From Emergomyces orientalis (lineage: Eukaryota > Ascomycota > Eurotiomycetes > Onygenales > Ajellomycetaceae): a stretch of 64,000 nucleotides of DNA. The notes below the pieces were generated by a model. That model did no database searches, was not told the origin of the DNA, and was given only the letters and a program-made list of their open reading frames with translations. The position numbers and the translations under genes were made by a program. The DNA is taken from the NCBI GenBank assembly GCA_002110485.1, contig MOWL01000089.1:992001-1056000 (forward strand). The letters are read 5' to 3'. Every line of letters begins with the position of its first letter. The first letter of the stretch is position 1. Below are positions 1 to 10,939 of this stretch, piece by piece.

Positions 1-659
1 GATCTTTGCGATCCAAATCCATATCCATCCGTATCACGATCTCAAACAGGCTCACAGCGTGACTGGTCATCTGTGCGAACTGCTGGTAAAGGGGTGACTG
101 CTAAAAAAGGTGACTACTAAAGGGGATGATTGCTATGGTGGACAAGACTGCCCATTAGTTACTATGCTCTATAATATATGGTATGGTGAGGAGAATCTAT
201 GTTTCCCCTGGCCCATTATTCAGCCGCCCGTCATTTAACCACCCGTCCTTGGTGATCGTTTGTAGCAGCACTGCGTTATTCTGTCTATCGTAATCTAGAT
301 GGTCGTCCGTCCGCCATCGTTTCACTATTTACCGACCGCAAGCCGCTCTTGCGCAGCAGAGTCCCCACCTGGGTATCGGGTTGCGTTCTTGGATTTCTGG
401 ATTTCTGGATTTTTCTGCGTCGACGTTGAACGAGAACACCAGAAAACGTGATAACTAATGTGGTCACTGTGTGATATGAAGAGTTGATCCCGATGCAACT
501 TTTTTTTAACCAGAGCACATATACAATCCAGGACGATCAAAAAAGGGATACCGTCCTTCCTCAAGCACTAGATTGCTGAATCAAGGCAGCTTGCAAAGAG
601 AGCCTACCTGTCACTCGAACACTCAACCTCATTGAATCTGTAGGACCACGGACACAAGT
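1..659. other. Intergenic, no gene supported
   Basis: I see no coding region that I can support here. A short direct repeat of ggatttct occurs near 391-415. The stretch should contain the promoter and 5' leader of the deoxyhypusine synthase copy that begins at 660, but no specific element is recognisable. Confidence 0.6.
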
Positions 660-1916
660 ATGGTAAGGAGCGGAGGGAATGGCGCGGGGGTCGCACCGTC
701 GGTGTCCACAGCAGCGGCCCTCAAGCAATCGATTGACATGCCAGAAGGTGCACAGAAGGTCAAGGAGCTGAATTTTGATGATTTTGCTGGAAGGTCTATC
801 ACCGTGGAAGATCTCATCAACGGAACGAGCAATATGGGATTTCAAGCAAGCTCAATCGGTGAAGCTGTGCGAATCATAAACGAGATGGTATGGAGTCTCT
901 CGCAACATTACTACATTTCCCAGCATGCTTCACTTCTTCGAGGAAATTAATACCACTGCAGAGAGCCTGGCGATGTCCTGAAACCTGCGAAGAAACGACC
1001 ATATTCCTCGGCTACACCTCAAATCTAATATCTTCTGGCCTGCGCGGTGTGTTTCGGTACCTAGTCGAATATAAGCATGTGTCGGCCGTGGTTACAACAG
1101 CTGGTGGTATAGAGGAAGACTTGATCAAGTGCATAGGAGATACATATATGGGCGCATTCAACACATCTGGCGCGTTACTTAGGGAACAGGGTCTAAATCG
1201 AATAGGTAATCCGTTAGTCCCAAACAAGAACTATTGCGCATTCGAAGACTGGGTTGTACCGATTCTCGACAAAATGTTGGACGAGCAGGAGGCGAGTAAA
1301 GGTACCGAAGAGGAAATCAATTGGACTCCCTCCAAGATTATCCATCGACTCGGAAAAGAGGTCAATGACGAGCGCTCAGTCTGCTATCGGGCCTATAAAA
1401 ACAATATCCCAATATTCTGTCCGGCATTGATGGACGGCAGTTTCGGTGACATGACATACTTCCACACTTTCAAGTCATCGCCTCTACAGCTGAAAATTGA
1501 CATTGTCGAAGACATTCGACGTTCAACACTTTAGGTGTCTTCGCGAAGCGAGCTGGATTGATTATTCTAGGAGGAGGCGTCGTCAAGCATCACATCGTGA
1601 ACGCTTGCTTGATGAGGAATGGAGCCGAGAGTGCAGTGTACATCAATACCAATCAGGAATTCGATGGTAGTGATGCAGGTGCAAGCACGGATGAAGCTGT
1701 GAGCTGGGGAAAGATTAAGGCTGGGGCAAGCAGTGTGAAGGCATGTCAACCGTCGATCCCTGAAATTCGGATTCCCCCAGGCAATGAACTGACTTTCTGT
1801 CCTAGGTCTTCGTCGAAGCAACTGCTTGTTTCCCCATGATCGTTGCTGCTACATTTGCCAAGTCTGATGACGAGATTAAAGAGGCTACGGGGCCAAAAAT
1901 GGCGGCTGGATTGTAA
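660..1916 (+). pseudogene. Deoxyhypusine synthase copy with a frameshift
   Basis: Deoxyhypusine synthase transfers the aminobutyl group of spermidine to a lysine of eIF5A, the first step of hypusine formation in the cytosol. Exon 1 is 660-887 and exon 2 starts at 962 after a GT-AG intron. A last intron (1741-1805) appears to use a GC donor (AAG|GCATGT) with ACTGAC upstream of the CTAG acceptor, giving the final exon 1806-1916. Family landmarks are present: TTAGGIEEDLIKC, NYCAFEDWVVPILD, DIVEDIRR, GGGVVKHHI and the catalytic-lysine region DEAVSWGKIK. At about 1521 the frame breaks: DIRR continues as NTLGVFAKRAG only after restoring one missing base, and the raw frame ends at a TAG. Several usually constant residues differ (WRCPETCEE, ALMDGSFGDM, RIGNPLVPN). 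Because this enzyme is normally essential, a functional gene probably exists elsewhere and this is a decaying paralogue. A sequencing error is the alternative. Confidence 0.8.
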
Positions 1917-2093
1917 ACCACACAACTCGTTTGAAAAGAGAACCTAACAGGATGCATTCCTCATCAATTGTTCCTCGTTGTTCACATTCACGAGTTCTCA
2001 TATGACTGCTTCGATCTGGAGACTTGTTTCGCCTTTATGAGGATATTCCTGGTCCTCCTAGTTTTACATGTCTTCACATCTATTATTTTTTAG
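1917..2093. other. Short spacer between two broken genes
   Basis: This spacer contains stop codons in the frames that could link the deoxyhypusine synthase copy to the ankyrin fragment. It ends in a T-rich tract with TTTTTTAG, which looks like a 3' splice site. An upstream exon of the ankyrin gene may therefore have been lost. Confidence 0.4.
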
Positions 2094-2811
2094 GTATTAA
2101 ATGGTGGCGATGCCAATGCAATGGGTCACGAAAACGACGGCAACGCTCTTCAAATCACTGCCATAAAAGGCAATGAAACCCTAATCCGGTATCTTCTTGG
2201 GCATGGGGCCGATCCCAACATAGGAGCAGGAGAATTGGGAAGTGTTCTTCATATCGCAGCGGTCAATGGTGACGAAAGTATTACGCGGTTGCTGCTGGAA
2301 AATGGAGCGGATCCTAACACCAAAGGTGGTATGTATGGATTTGCACTGCAGGCAGCCGTGGAGGAGGGCCATGAGAACATTGTACAGATGTTGCTCGATA
2401 ACGGGGCCGAAGTCAATCTTGAAGGCGGACCTTACGGGAACGCATTCCAGGCCGCGGTAGAAAACGGCGACAGAGATATTGTGGAGCTCTTGTTGGCTCA
2501 TGGTGCAAGTATTAATACGATGATTGGGGGTGAAAATATACAGCATTGCAAGAGGTGGCGAGGCGAGGCTCTGAAGGGATGGTGGAATTTTTGATTGACA
2601 AAGGAGCCAACGTAGATAGTCGACAGAGGAATGGTCAGACAGCACTTCACCAGGCGGCTAAAGAGGGCCAGGCTGGAGTCGTGGCGCTGTTACTGAGGAA
2701 AGGAGTAATATTCGAGATCAAGGTGGGTTTACAGCATTGGACTGGGCAAAGAAAAGGAACTTTTCTGAAGTTGCACAGGTCTTAGGGGCAGCACGGCAGC
2801 TGCAGATTTGA
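2094..2811 (+). pseudogene. Ankyrin-repeat gene fragment, two frameshifts
   Basis: Ankyrin repeats are protein-binding modules. About six tandem repeats can be read, each with the usual signature (for example ALQAAVEEGHENIVQMLLDNGA). The piece begins inside a repeat after a T-rich AG that resembles a splice acceptor, so the 5' end is probably missing; the first in-frame ATG is at 2121. The frame breaks at about 2540-2545, after which ALQEVARRGSEGMVEFLIDKG continues one base out of phase. It breaks again at about 2708, after which GGFTALDWAKKRNF leads to a final TGA at 2809-2811. Both breaks look like single-base losses, the same class of lesion as in the neighbouring deoxyhypusine synthase copy. 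No effector domain is attached in what remains. A gene with sequencing errors is possible, but the absent 5' end favours a pseudogene. Confidence 0.75.
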
Positions 2812-3560
2812 ACTAGCCCTTATCGTACTTGTAAAATGTGCGTAGGAGGTCAAGGACAGGACGTCGTTGGGATTTTCAATGGATTATTTTCGTGGTTGGT
2901 CAGTGGGAGTTATTTGTGTAGCTGTTTCACTGGGTTCGAAGGAGACTTTTTGATCGCAGCGTCATCTTAAGTCTTGTCTTTTTCGCATTCAATAACTTAT
3001 ATAGCAATTCAAAACGTGTGAGCGGCTGAAATAACCAGCTGGCGCTTTTGAGTTACTCACATTTCTCACAACAATTGAGTACAGGATTGATCATACTTTT
3101 GGTAGAAGCGAAATTTATTTATTTCTCTGTTGTCAGAATAAACTATCCATTAGTTACGGCTGCCCTTGATATATTTCACCTTCATCTCATCTTTTTGGAC
3201 TCTGGTTAGTCGATGAATCGGGATGGGATGGGAGTTAATCAAACTGTTACGGAGGAGTTTTGCGGAGAGAGAAAACGGGACTAAAAAATGACGCGATTCT
3301 TCACCGCCCAGAAACTGCCGAAACATCCAACCAGCAGAAACAGCAGAAAAAGACCAGTCATCGCGGAACACCAAACTCCATCAGTTGCTTCCCCTTGATG
3401 TATATTTCTTTATTTCGGAATACCACTCGTATTTGAGATAGCTACATAAGATCCCCCATTACCATTGAATAGGTGTTGGCATAAATAGCTCCATTGCTTC
3501 CGCCACCCGCTCACCCTCCGTCCCTCCCTCCATCCCCTTCCCATATATTGGCTCCCAGCA
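2812..3560. other. Intergenic, promoter side of cystathionine beta-lyase
   Basis: AT-rich DNA without a supported gene. It contains the 3' flank of the ankyrin fragment and, at its right end, a C-rich and T-rich stretch (about 3490-3545) directly before the ATG at 3561. Pyrimidine-rich leaders of this sort are common upstream of fungal housekeeping genes. Confidence 0.5.
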
Positions 3561-5140
3561 ATGGCCGGGGCTGATAATCCACATTCTGCGGGCGATAGCT
3601 CGTCGGACAAATCAAAAACACTCCCGAGAAAGACGGTATCCGGTCTTGATCTCGAAGGCCACAATCTACCTCCCTCTCCCGCCCCCTCTAGTCCTCACAG
3701 CGGCCGGCGATATGCTCTAGCTACGGAGTTAGTATTTACGGAAGGCAATGACCAGTTCAATGCGAGCAGCGTGCCCATCTACCAGGTAAGTGAGAGAGAT
3801 GTATCAATTGACGCAGTTGGGGTTGTTATGATGAACGGCCCTATTCCAGCTGCATGTTCTATATTTATTAGGGATATGGGCTCATGTATATATTGTCCTA
3901 GAGTGCAACATTCAAACAAACCTCCGGAGCTGGTGGCGGAGAATATGACTACACACGATCGGGCAATCCCACTCGAACACACCTGGAGCGACATCTGGCG
4001 AAAATCATGTCCGCCCAACGAGCCCTGGTGGTGTCCTCCGGCATGGCTGCCTTGGATGTAATTACCCGCCTCCTGAAGCCAGGCGACGAAGTCGTTACTG
4101 GCGACGATCTATACGGTGGAACAAACCGTCTCCTGAAATACCTAGGCACGCACGGCGGCATAATTGTCCACCACGTCGACACGACCCGGCCGGAGAAAGT
4201 GGCTGAAGTCCTGGGACCCATGACAAGGCTGGTTCTGCTAGAGACGCCCACAAACCCGTTAATCAAGATCGTCGACATCCCGCGAATCGCAACATTGGCG
4301 CACGAGGCGAACCCTACCGCTCTCGTCGCAGTCGATAACACCATGCTGTCCCCACTCCTGCTCAACCCACTCGACCTGGGTGCCGATATAGTCTACGAGA
4401 GCGGAACCAAGTACCTATCCGGCCACCACGATTTGATGGCCGGCGTGATCGCCGTCAACGACCTGTCCCTAGGCGAAAAGCTATACTTCCCTATCAATAG
4501 TTCTGGCTGTGGTCTGTCCCCCTTCGATTCTTGGCTGCTCCTGCGTGGCGTCAAGACCCTGAAAGTCCGCATGGAACAACAGCAATCCAACGCGCAACGC
4601 ATTGCCGAGTTTCTCGAGGCGCATGGCTTCCGCGTCAGATATCCCGGCCTCAAGTCACACCCGCAATACGACCTTCATCACTCAATGGCACGGGGCCCCG
4701 GTGCGGTGCTTTCGTTTGAAACCGGAGATGTAGCCATCAGCGAGAGGATTGTAGAGAGTGCGAAGCTCTGGGCTATCAGCGTCAGCTTTGGTTGCGTGAA
4801 TAGTCTGATTAGCATGCCGTGCCGGATGAGCCATGCTAGCATCGATGCGAAGACGAGGAAGGAGAGGGATATGCCTGAGGATCTGATCCGGTTGTGTGTG
4901 GGCATTGAAGATGTGGATGACCTGATTGATGATCTGAGAAGAGCGGTATGTTTTATATATTTATTTCCCCCATCCCAATTTCTCGTTTTTTATTATACTT
5001 CGCATGTCTCCCTTGAAGCCCCTGTAAACAACTTCACTAACTACGGTTGATTCCATTTGGTGTAGCTTGTCCAAGCCGGCGCTGTCAGTGTATCCCTAGA
5101 TGACTTCCAAGCGGTGAATCCGGCACCAGCTCAATCATGA
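3561..5140 (+). CDS. Cystathionine beta-lyase
   Basis: This PLP enzyme cleaves cystathionine to homocysteine, pyruvate and ammonia in methionine biosynthesis by transsulfuration. Three exons (3561-3785, 3902-4945, 5066-5140) give 447 residues, a normal length for the family. The first intron has a GTAAGT donor; the second has CTAAC upstream of TGTAG. The Cys/Met-metabolism PLP domain begins near residue 77 (SATFKQTSGAGGGEYDYTRSG). The PLP lysine lies in ESGTKYLSGHHD, about residue 245. The C-terminal half carries the substrate-binding SLISMPCRMSHAS region, and the last exon ends LDDFQAVNPAPAQS. Both splice junctions keep the frame, and no lesion is visible even though neighbours on both sides are broken. 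The lyase is preferred to cystathionine gamma-synthase or gamma-lyase from the overall sequence, but the assignment rests on memory of the family. Confidence 0.88.
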
Positions 5141-6152
5141 GTCAAGGTCTTGCACTCTAGGTGATGAATTATCGCCATCATAGATTTCCCGTCACTGTCC
5201 TATCTGACCCCAGTGTTTCCTCTCGAAGTTTTTCTTTAATGAATTTACCACTTACGCCCCATTACCCACAACGATTGTATATATCCACACACGAGATGGT
5301 CCGGCGTTACTTTTGGGAATTGAGGAAAATAAAAAAGATTCATTTTTAAATATTTCTATATATATGAATATTATATAACTTGATATTTTGTGGCCTCTGT
5401 CTTTTTGTTTTTATGCTGATATCAAACTTTATGCTTGCTTCGACTTACAAGCTATAACGCCTATTTTGAGGACTCATAATTCCGTCTCTCTGCTTGTGTC
5501 TCTCTCCCCCCCAAAAACTTCACAACTACAACCACTACTAGACCCAAGCTCAGACCCAGCCACCCCCTTCCATCTACCCCTCCCCGTACTCTTAACCTCC
5601 ATTTCTCCCTCTCCCATGACCGCTCAACCTGGAATTTGTGCACACTCGAGTTTGCGTTTTCCTGTTACTCGCAACACCATCTCCCGGAACGCTATTGCCA
5701 AGATCGCCAGAGAGGCGCGGGGTACTTGTTACATTTTGATAGGTGTGTGCAGGGGTTGGGGATGGGGATGGGGAGGGTTGAAAGGCTAGGTCGGCCGGGG
5801 TGTTTTGAGATGATGTAGAATGGGCGGAAGGTGTAATTCTGAAAAGTAGATGTGTAGAACAGGAGAGATGTGATGACAAATATGTATATAAACGTGCTGC
5901 ATCTTCGAATTTAATGCTCACCCATATTCTATTGCTCCCTAGTCTGATTTATTTACACGCACGCGTGATCTATTCAGATTCTCTACGAATACCCCAGATA
6001 TGTTACTAGACATCCACTGGCTTACCAAGATAAAAAAAAATATTGAAGTTTTTGGTAAAAAATCGTCCGTACAATCACCACCCTCTCCCTCTTTCAGTTC
6101 ATTGAACATAAACCCATCAAAACACAAACTCTCACTCAACACTCGCACTCAT
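5141..6152. other. Convergent intergenic region
   Basis: This is the shared 3' flank of the lyase (plus) and the broken MFS gene (minus). It is AT-rich to about 5400. From about 5390 to 5640 it is strongly pyrimidine-rich on the plus strand, and it contains a short GGGGATGGGGATGGGGA tract near 5757-5773. No gene is supported. Confidence 0.5.
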
Positions 6153-8172
6153 TCACACCGAATATCTATAAAACGGACTCTTATCTACCATATCCAACAA
6201 CTCCTGTTCCGAATAGCGTGCCCGCAGTGTCTCCTCCCCCTGCTCTGCCAATAACCTATCCCGCTCCTGATTGAGACGTCCGTACGTGACACGTAGCACA
6301 TATGCCATGACTATCCCCGCCACGCACATCGCGAAAGATACGCTGAAGCCAGTGCGATACTTGGGCGCTTCGGCAGCGAAAAAGATATTTGAGCCAGCGA
6401 TGCCGCCCATGTTTCCGCAGGAGATGAGTAGCGCCATGCCCACAGCGCGTTTGGAGGAGGGAGCGAGGTTGTTTCCTGTTTAATTTTGAAACATAATTTT
6501 TTAGTAAAGGTATTCTGATAATGCTGAGTCGTGGATAAGAAATAGCTGTGCTTAAACAAACCTATCAAGCAAACTATGGATGTAAATGGAGAGTACATGC
6601 CCATGGCAATTAGGAAGAGCATGCCATATGTCACGCCGGGAAGTTTTGGGTGTGGAATTGCGAGTAGTGCAATGAATCCGACGACTGCGATGGAAAATCC
6701 GCCCATGATGAATGGGGTGCGGGTTTCATATCGATCTGAAAAATAGGCGAAAGTCAATGTGAGCATCATCGCTACGACGTAGATTGGGATGGTCATGAGC
6801 TGGGCATTTGCGGCGGTGTAGCCCAGATCTCTTATAACAGTAGGGACCGTGGCGGTGAAACTGTCGTGTAATTAATTAGTGAAAACTGGCTGATAAAACA
6901 GACAAATAGATCATGATTGTATTACATACCCGTATACTCCGATGGAATTCCCCCAGAACATAATTACGGCGGCCCAAATTTTCCAATCCTTGAAAGCAGC
7001 CAAGATATGGTGCCATTTGATTTTATCGGAGTTTGTAACCTTTCCTTGTCCCGAGCCGGTGTCGGCTGATAATCTGTTGGTGATAAATTTTCGCTCGGCT
7101 GGTGTAAGGAATCTGGCCCGTTCTGGACTATCCGGAAGGACAAACCAGACTCCAAAGGAGCATGCCACTGGAACAAGGCCTTCTAGAATGAAAATCCTAT
7201 GAAATGTCAGAAACAGTTTTAGAATTCTGGTTGGTCATCCCTACCATCTCCATCCTGCCAGATTGCCCACTCCATGCATTTTCTCTATTCCAAACGCCAG
7301 CAATCCCGAAAATGCACCGGACAGGGATGCCCCAGCGTAGAATATAGCCATACGAGTCTGCACCTCATATCTTCGATACTAGATTGTCAGGAGGAAACTT
7401 GCAGCTGGGAAAAATCCTGCCTATATATCTGAGTTAGTTGTTGATAAATAGCGAACATTGGAGGCAATCATTAAGCTTTACATGCTTCAGTGACACCGAG
7501 GAAAAACCTAGCGACAACGAGGCCTTGGTAATTTGCAATAATACCCATCAGACTAGCGAGTAAATGCCAAGTAAGTCTGATAGGTACTCGTTATATTTGA
7601 TAGCTTCTATCTCCGGGAACTCACGTCATCACGGTCCCCCACGAGAACATCATCACAGATATCCATACCGACGGGCGTAAAATTTTGAGCACGATATTAC
7701 TTGGGACTTCGAACAGCGAGTATGGAACGAAGAAAACAGTCAAGGCTACATTGTATTGCATGCCGCGAAGTTGAAGATCTTCGTTCATGCCCGCGATTTT
7801 TGCATTCCCGACTGTGCTTTTGTGTCAGCAGCTAGCTATTGAGAGGTCTCTCCACACACATATTGATGTTGTAGATATTATTTAAAGAAAATGAAACAAA
7901 TGCAGCACATGAGGTATCCACTCACTGTTTCCTCGGTCAATAAATGCTAGCAGGTAGAGCACACCCAGTAACGGGACGAGTCGATAGTCGACTTTCCTCA
8001 GGATCTTCGTAGTTTCTTCTTTGGTGTAGATATCAATATCTACCTCTCCCGTATCATCTTCAACATCCCCTACGCCATCTGATGACGACGAATTTACTTT
8101 AATCTTTTCATTTGAATTCTCAGCACTCCCTTTCTCCATTTCTACGGCCGTTGATATCTCTGATTGAGCCAT
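6153..8172 (-). pseudogene. Allantoate permease-like MFS transporter, broken
   Basis: Related proteins are plasma-membrane 12-helix permeases of the anion:cation symporter group (Dal5/Tna1-like). Seven exons can be placed on the minus strand: 8172-7926, 7811-7625, 7552-7482, 7416-7245, 7196-6930, 6860-6562 and 6475-6153. Together they total 1566 nt, a whole number of codons. Family marks are clear: LLAFIDRGN-IGNAKIAGM in helix 1, GVTEAGFFPAAS, WRWIFILEGL, FVLPDSPERARFLTPAE. Two lesions break it. At the exon 3/4 junction no GT-AG pairing gives an open frame, because the donor context GCAT|GTAAAG with GGCAG|GATTTT yields an in-frame TGA where glycine is expected. In exon 4 the usual TIWYRRYEVQ reads TI-stop-YRRYEVQ (TAG, complement of 7379-7381). 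The rest is well preserved, so inactivation looks recent. The start was chosen at MAQSEIST because the acidic N-terminus leads directly into the conserved helix. Confidence 0.8.
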
Positions 8173-9826
8173 CACCAATTGTTCTCTGCCGAGGATGCTG
8201 GAGAAACTGGATAAAAATTCTAGCCAGCAGCAAGGAGAAGCAGGAAAGCTGCAGGTTATAAGGGATTCCCCCACCTACGGAGGCCAACATAAGAATGCTA
8301 CTTGGGGAAAAAACATGGCATTCCAAGGATTAAATGCTCAGACGGGCGATATTTCTGGTGGAAAAAAGCCGGGTGTCCCAAAAAGAGAAATGATAAGCCT
8401 ACCCCACGATCTTCTCCATTCGCATTTTTCTATCGGCCGGATCTCCAAAGGATTTCGAAAGTAGAATGAATCGTCAACCCTGCGTGGAGCCAGCTACGGC
8501 CGATGACCAGTAACAAATCTCCGACCATCTTACTGATCTGGGGTAGTTTCATAGTGTCACTCGCAAATGGTCGAAACATGAGTTTGCCCTTCATCGGCAT
8601 CAAAAATGTAGGATTCAGGAAAACACTGGGCCCCATTTCGTGATTTATCCTCGGCAAAATCAAGATTGGATATGGATACTGGAGAGAAGCGTGGAGAGGT
8701 GGGGAAGCGGGAATTGATAATCCGGGGAAAACCTGTTTCGGTGCGAGCTATATCATATGCTGAAGAATAGGAGGTGATGGCAGTAGATTCAGCATTGATT
8801 GTAGTTCGTTATCTCGCTCCATTTTTTCAGGTTGAAACTGATGTGTTAGTCAGCGGGGATGCCACACCCTGTCCGTCAAAGACAAGGGGCAGTGAACGGA
8901 ATTGAATAAATAGGGAGAGTTTAGATCTTTCAATTACATAATACTATCCCAGTCTGAGATATTCCTAGTTACTGAGGTCAGGTTGTTAAGGTTATACAGG
9001 TGTAGGAATCGTCCCGTCCAGGGAAGGTTGAGATGCCTGGACGAGCTGGGGAATGTTTGTCAGACCAACGACGCCTTCTAGTAGTAACATCAGGGTTCGT
9101 AAAAAATTTCCCACCGGGTTTATCAGATAATAGGCAGGTTGGAGAGAATGTAATATCATTTTGCTGGTGCTTGATAATCATTTCAGAGTGTCACTCAGTG
9201 CCACTCAAGTTTCCTTCCAGATAGGAGAACGAATCCCATAACCTAAGAAAGAGAGCAGAAGTTTCTCAAATAGCGGGCCAATTCTATGCTGCATAGTTTG
9301 TATAGAACAAGGGAGTAAAAAGAAACTGAAGCTGGAGCATTCCCAACACAAATACGAAGTAAATAACCACAGTCTGACTAACCTGGTGGAGGTCGACGTT
9401 GGGTTGATAGTGCCAAGACCCGCGAACGAGCAAGTTCGGGTTAGTTCTCGGCCCGAAATCGGGGATTTAGCACCGCTGTCAGATCTCTCAAAAACTCTCA
9501 TCTTTTCACCACCAAGGAACATGACAACGCCAAGGCGAATATGCTGCTTATTTCGAGAGCAATGCTGTATTTTTTTGCCTGCTTGCATTCTTTAATGACT
9601 TGTTATACACCTTGATGATTGTTGTCATACTTTCATTCGTTTTGTTTGGGTGATTTTATTTATAGACACAGTTCTATCCGGTTTGTTTGCAGAGTACCAT
9701 CATTCGCTTTCCAGTCAAGTAAGACGAGCTAGGTTTCCTCAATCTCTAGTATAAATACTAGTAGTTTACTTCTTTGGATATATCTTTCTTGCCCTTGAAT
9801 ATAATTCCTATACCGTATTCGCGAAA
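8173..9826. other. Divergent intergenic region
   Basis: This is the upstream region of the broken MFS gene (minus) and of the conserved protein at 9827 (plus). Reading frames up to about 127 codons exist, but none shows family features or splice logic that I recognise. No repeat or RNA gene is evident. Confidence 0.5.
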
Positions 9827-10939
9827 ATGAGTCGTGAGGAGTCGGCGTCACAGTTGGACTCTGGGCCCACTTCATCACCAACAGTTCGAGCACCAATACC
9901 TGGGGTTGGTTCGAGATCGGATTCCCCATCAACATCAAAGTGGAATACAGGTAGCTTAGGATCAAGGCTGGCCGTAGATGCAGCCAGCGCAGCTGGGGCT
10001 GCTTCGTTGATATGTCCGCTTATCACCATCGTTGACAAGTAAGTGGATCAAATTTTTGTTTTACGTCCTTGAGATTATATACATATATCATTTTACCATG
10101 CAGACAACTAACGTCTCTCAATTGAACTCCACAGAGCCATTATTGAGAAAGCTGCGAAAGGCCTTCCTATCCTTCAGAGTCTTAAATCGTCGCTGGTCGC
10201 GATCGTCAAACGTCCCCACAGTTTCTTTATCTCAACTCCGTTCCTCCTCATATACACCCTTTACGGTTCCACATACTTAACCGCGAATATCATCGACACC
10301 GTTACGTCGACAATGGATGACCGCGCATTCAGCCATGTCTCAGCGGGCCCTGCTAAATTTATTGCCACGGCTGCTGTGAATATGTCAATATGCGTTTACA
10401 AGGATGCCCGATTTGCGCGCATATTCGGTGCCCAAGGGACCTCCCCAGCGCCAAAAACATCACCGCAATCGACAAGAATGCCAAATCCAAAGCAAAGCTC
10501 AGCCCAATCCCTTCCTTCCGCTTCCAAAGCTCCTCAAGCTTTATCGATCCCTAAACGCTCATTCGGTCTTTTCTGTCTCCGTGACAGCATGACAATATTC
10601 GCATCCTTCAACCTCCCCACCTTACTCTCGCCTCACATCCCTGATATCCTCGCATCCACACCATCCTCCAAAACCGCTCTAGCCCAATTCTCCATCCCAG
10701 CATCCGTCCAGCTTTTCAGCACTCCGCTTCATTTGCTGGGTCTGGATCTTTACAATCGTCAACCACCCGGCGGCTTACCTGCGGCGGATAGATGGGCTCG
10801 GATCAAAAGAGATTGGGCACCGAGTGTTATGGCTCGAATCGGACGAATTGTCCCCGCTTACGGATTTGGAGGCGTGGTTAATACCAAATTCAGAATGACG
10901 TTGATGAAATCATTAGAGGAGAAAAGGCGTGCGATATAA
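9827..10939 (+). CDS. Conserved fungal protein of unknown function, probably membrane-associated
   Basis: Two exons (9827-10038 and 10135-10939) give 338 residues. The intron has GTAAGT and an ACAG acceptor, and splicing joins VD to KAIIEKAAKG without a break. The N-terminal 50 residues are Ser/Pro-rich and probably disordered. Next comes a small-residue segment rich in Ala (LAVDAASAAGAASLICPLIT) and then two hydrophobic stretches (FFISTPFLLIYTLYGSTYL and a later FASFNLPTLL). The C-terminal half has a basic, Ser/Pro-rich loop followed by an FSTPLHLLGLDLYN region and a basic tail. I have an impression of a fungal inner-membrane family of this architecture but cannot name it, so no function is assigned. 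The gene appears intact and lies alone between two spacers. Confidence 0.75.

Noticed and set aside
7417..7482. Alternative splicing to rescue the MFS gene, for example using CAATCTAG as acceptor
   Set aside because: It would remove the stop but also delete the highly conserved GFFPAASFLL helix segment, and the only GT-AG pairs tried shift the frame.
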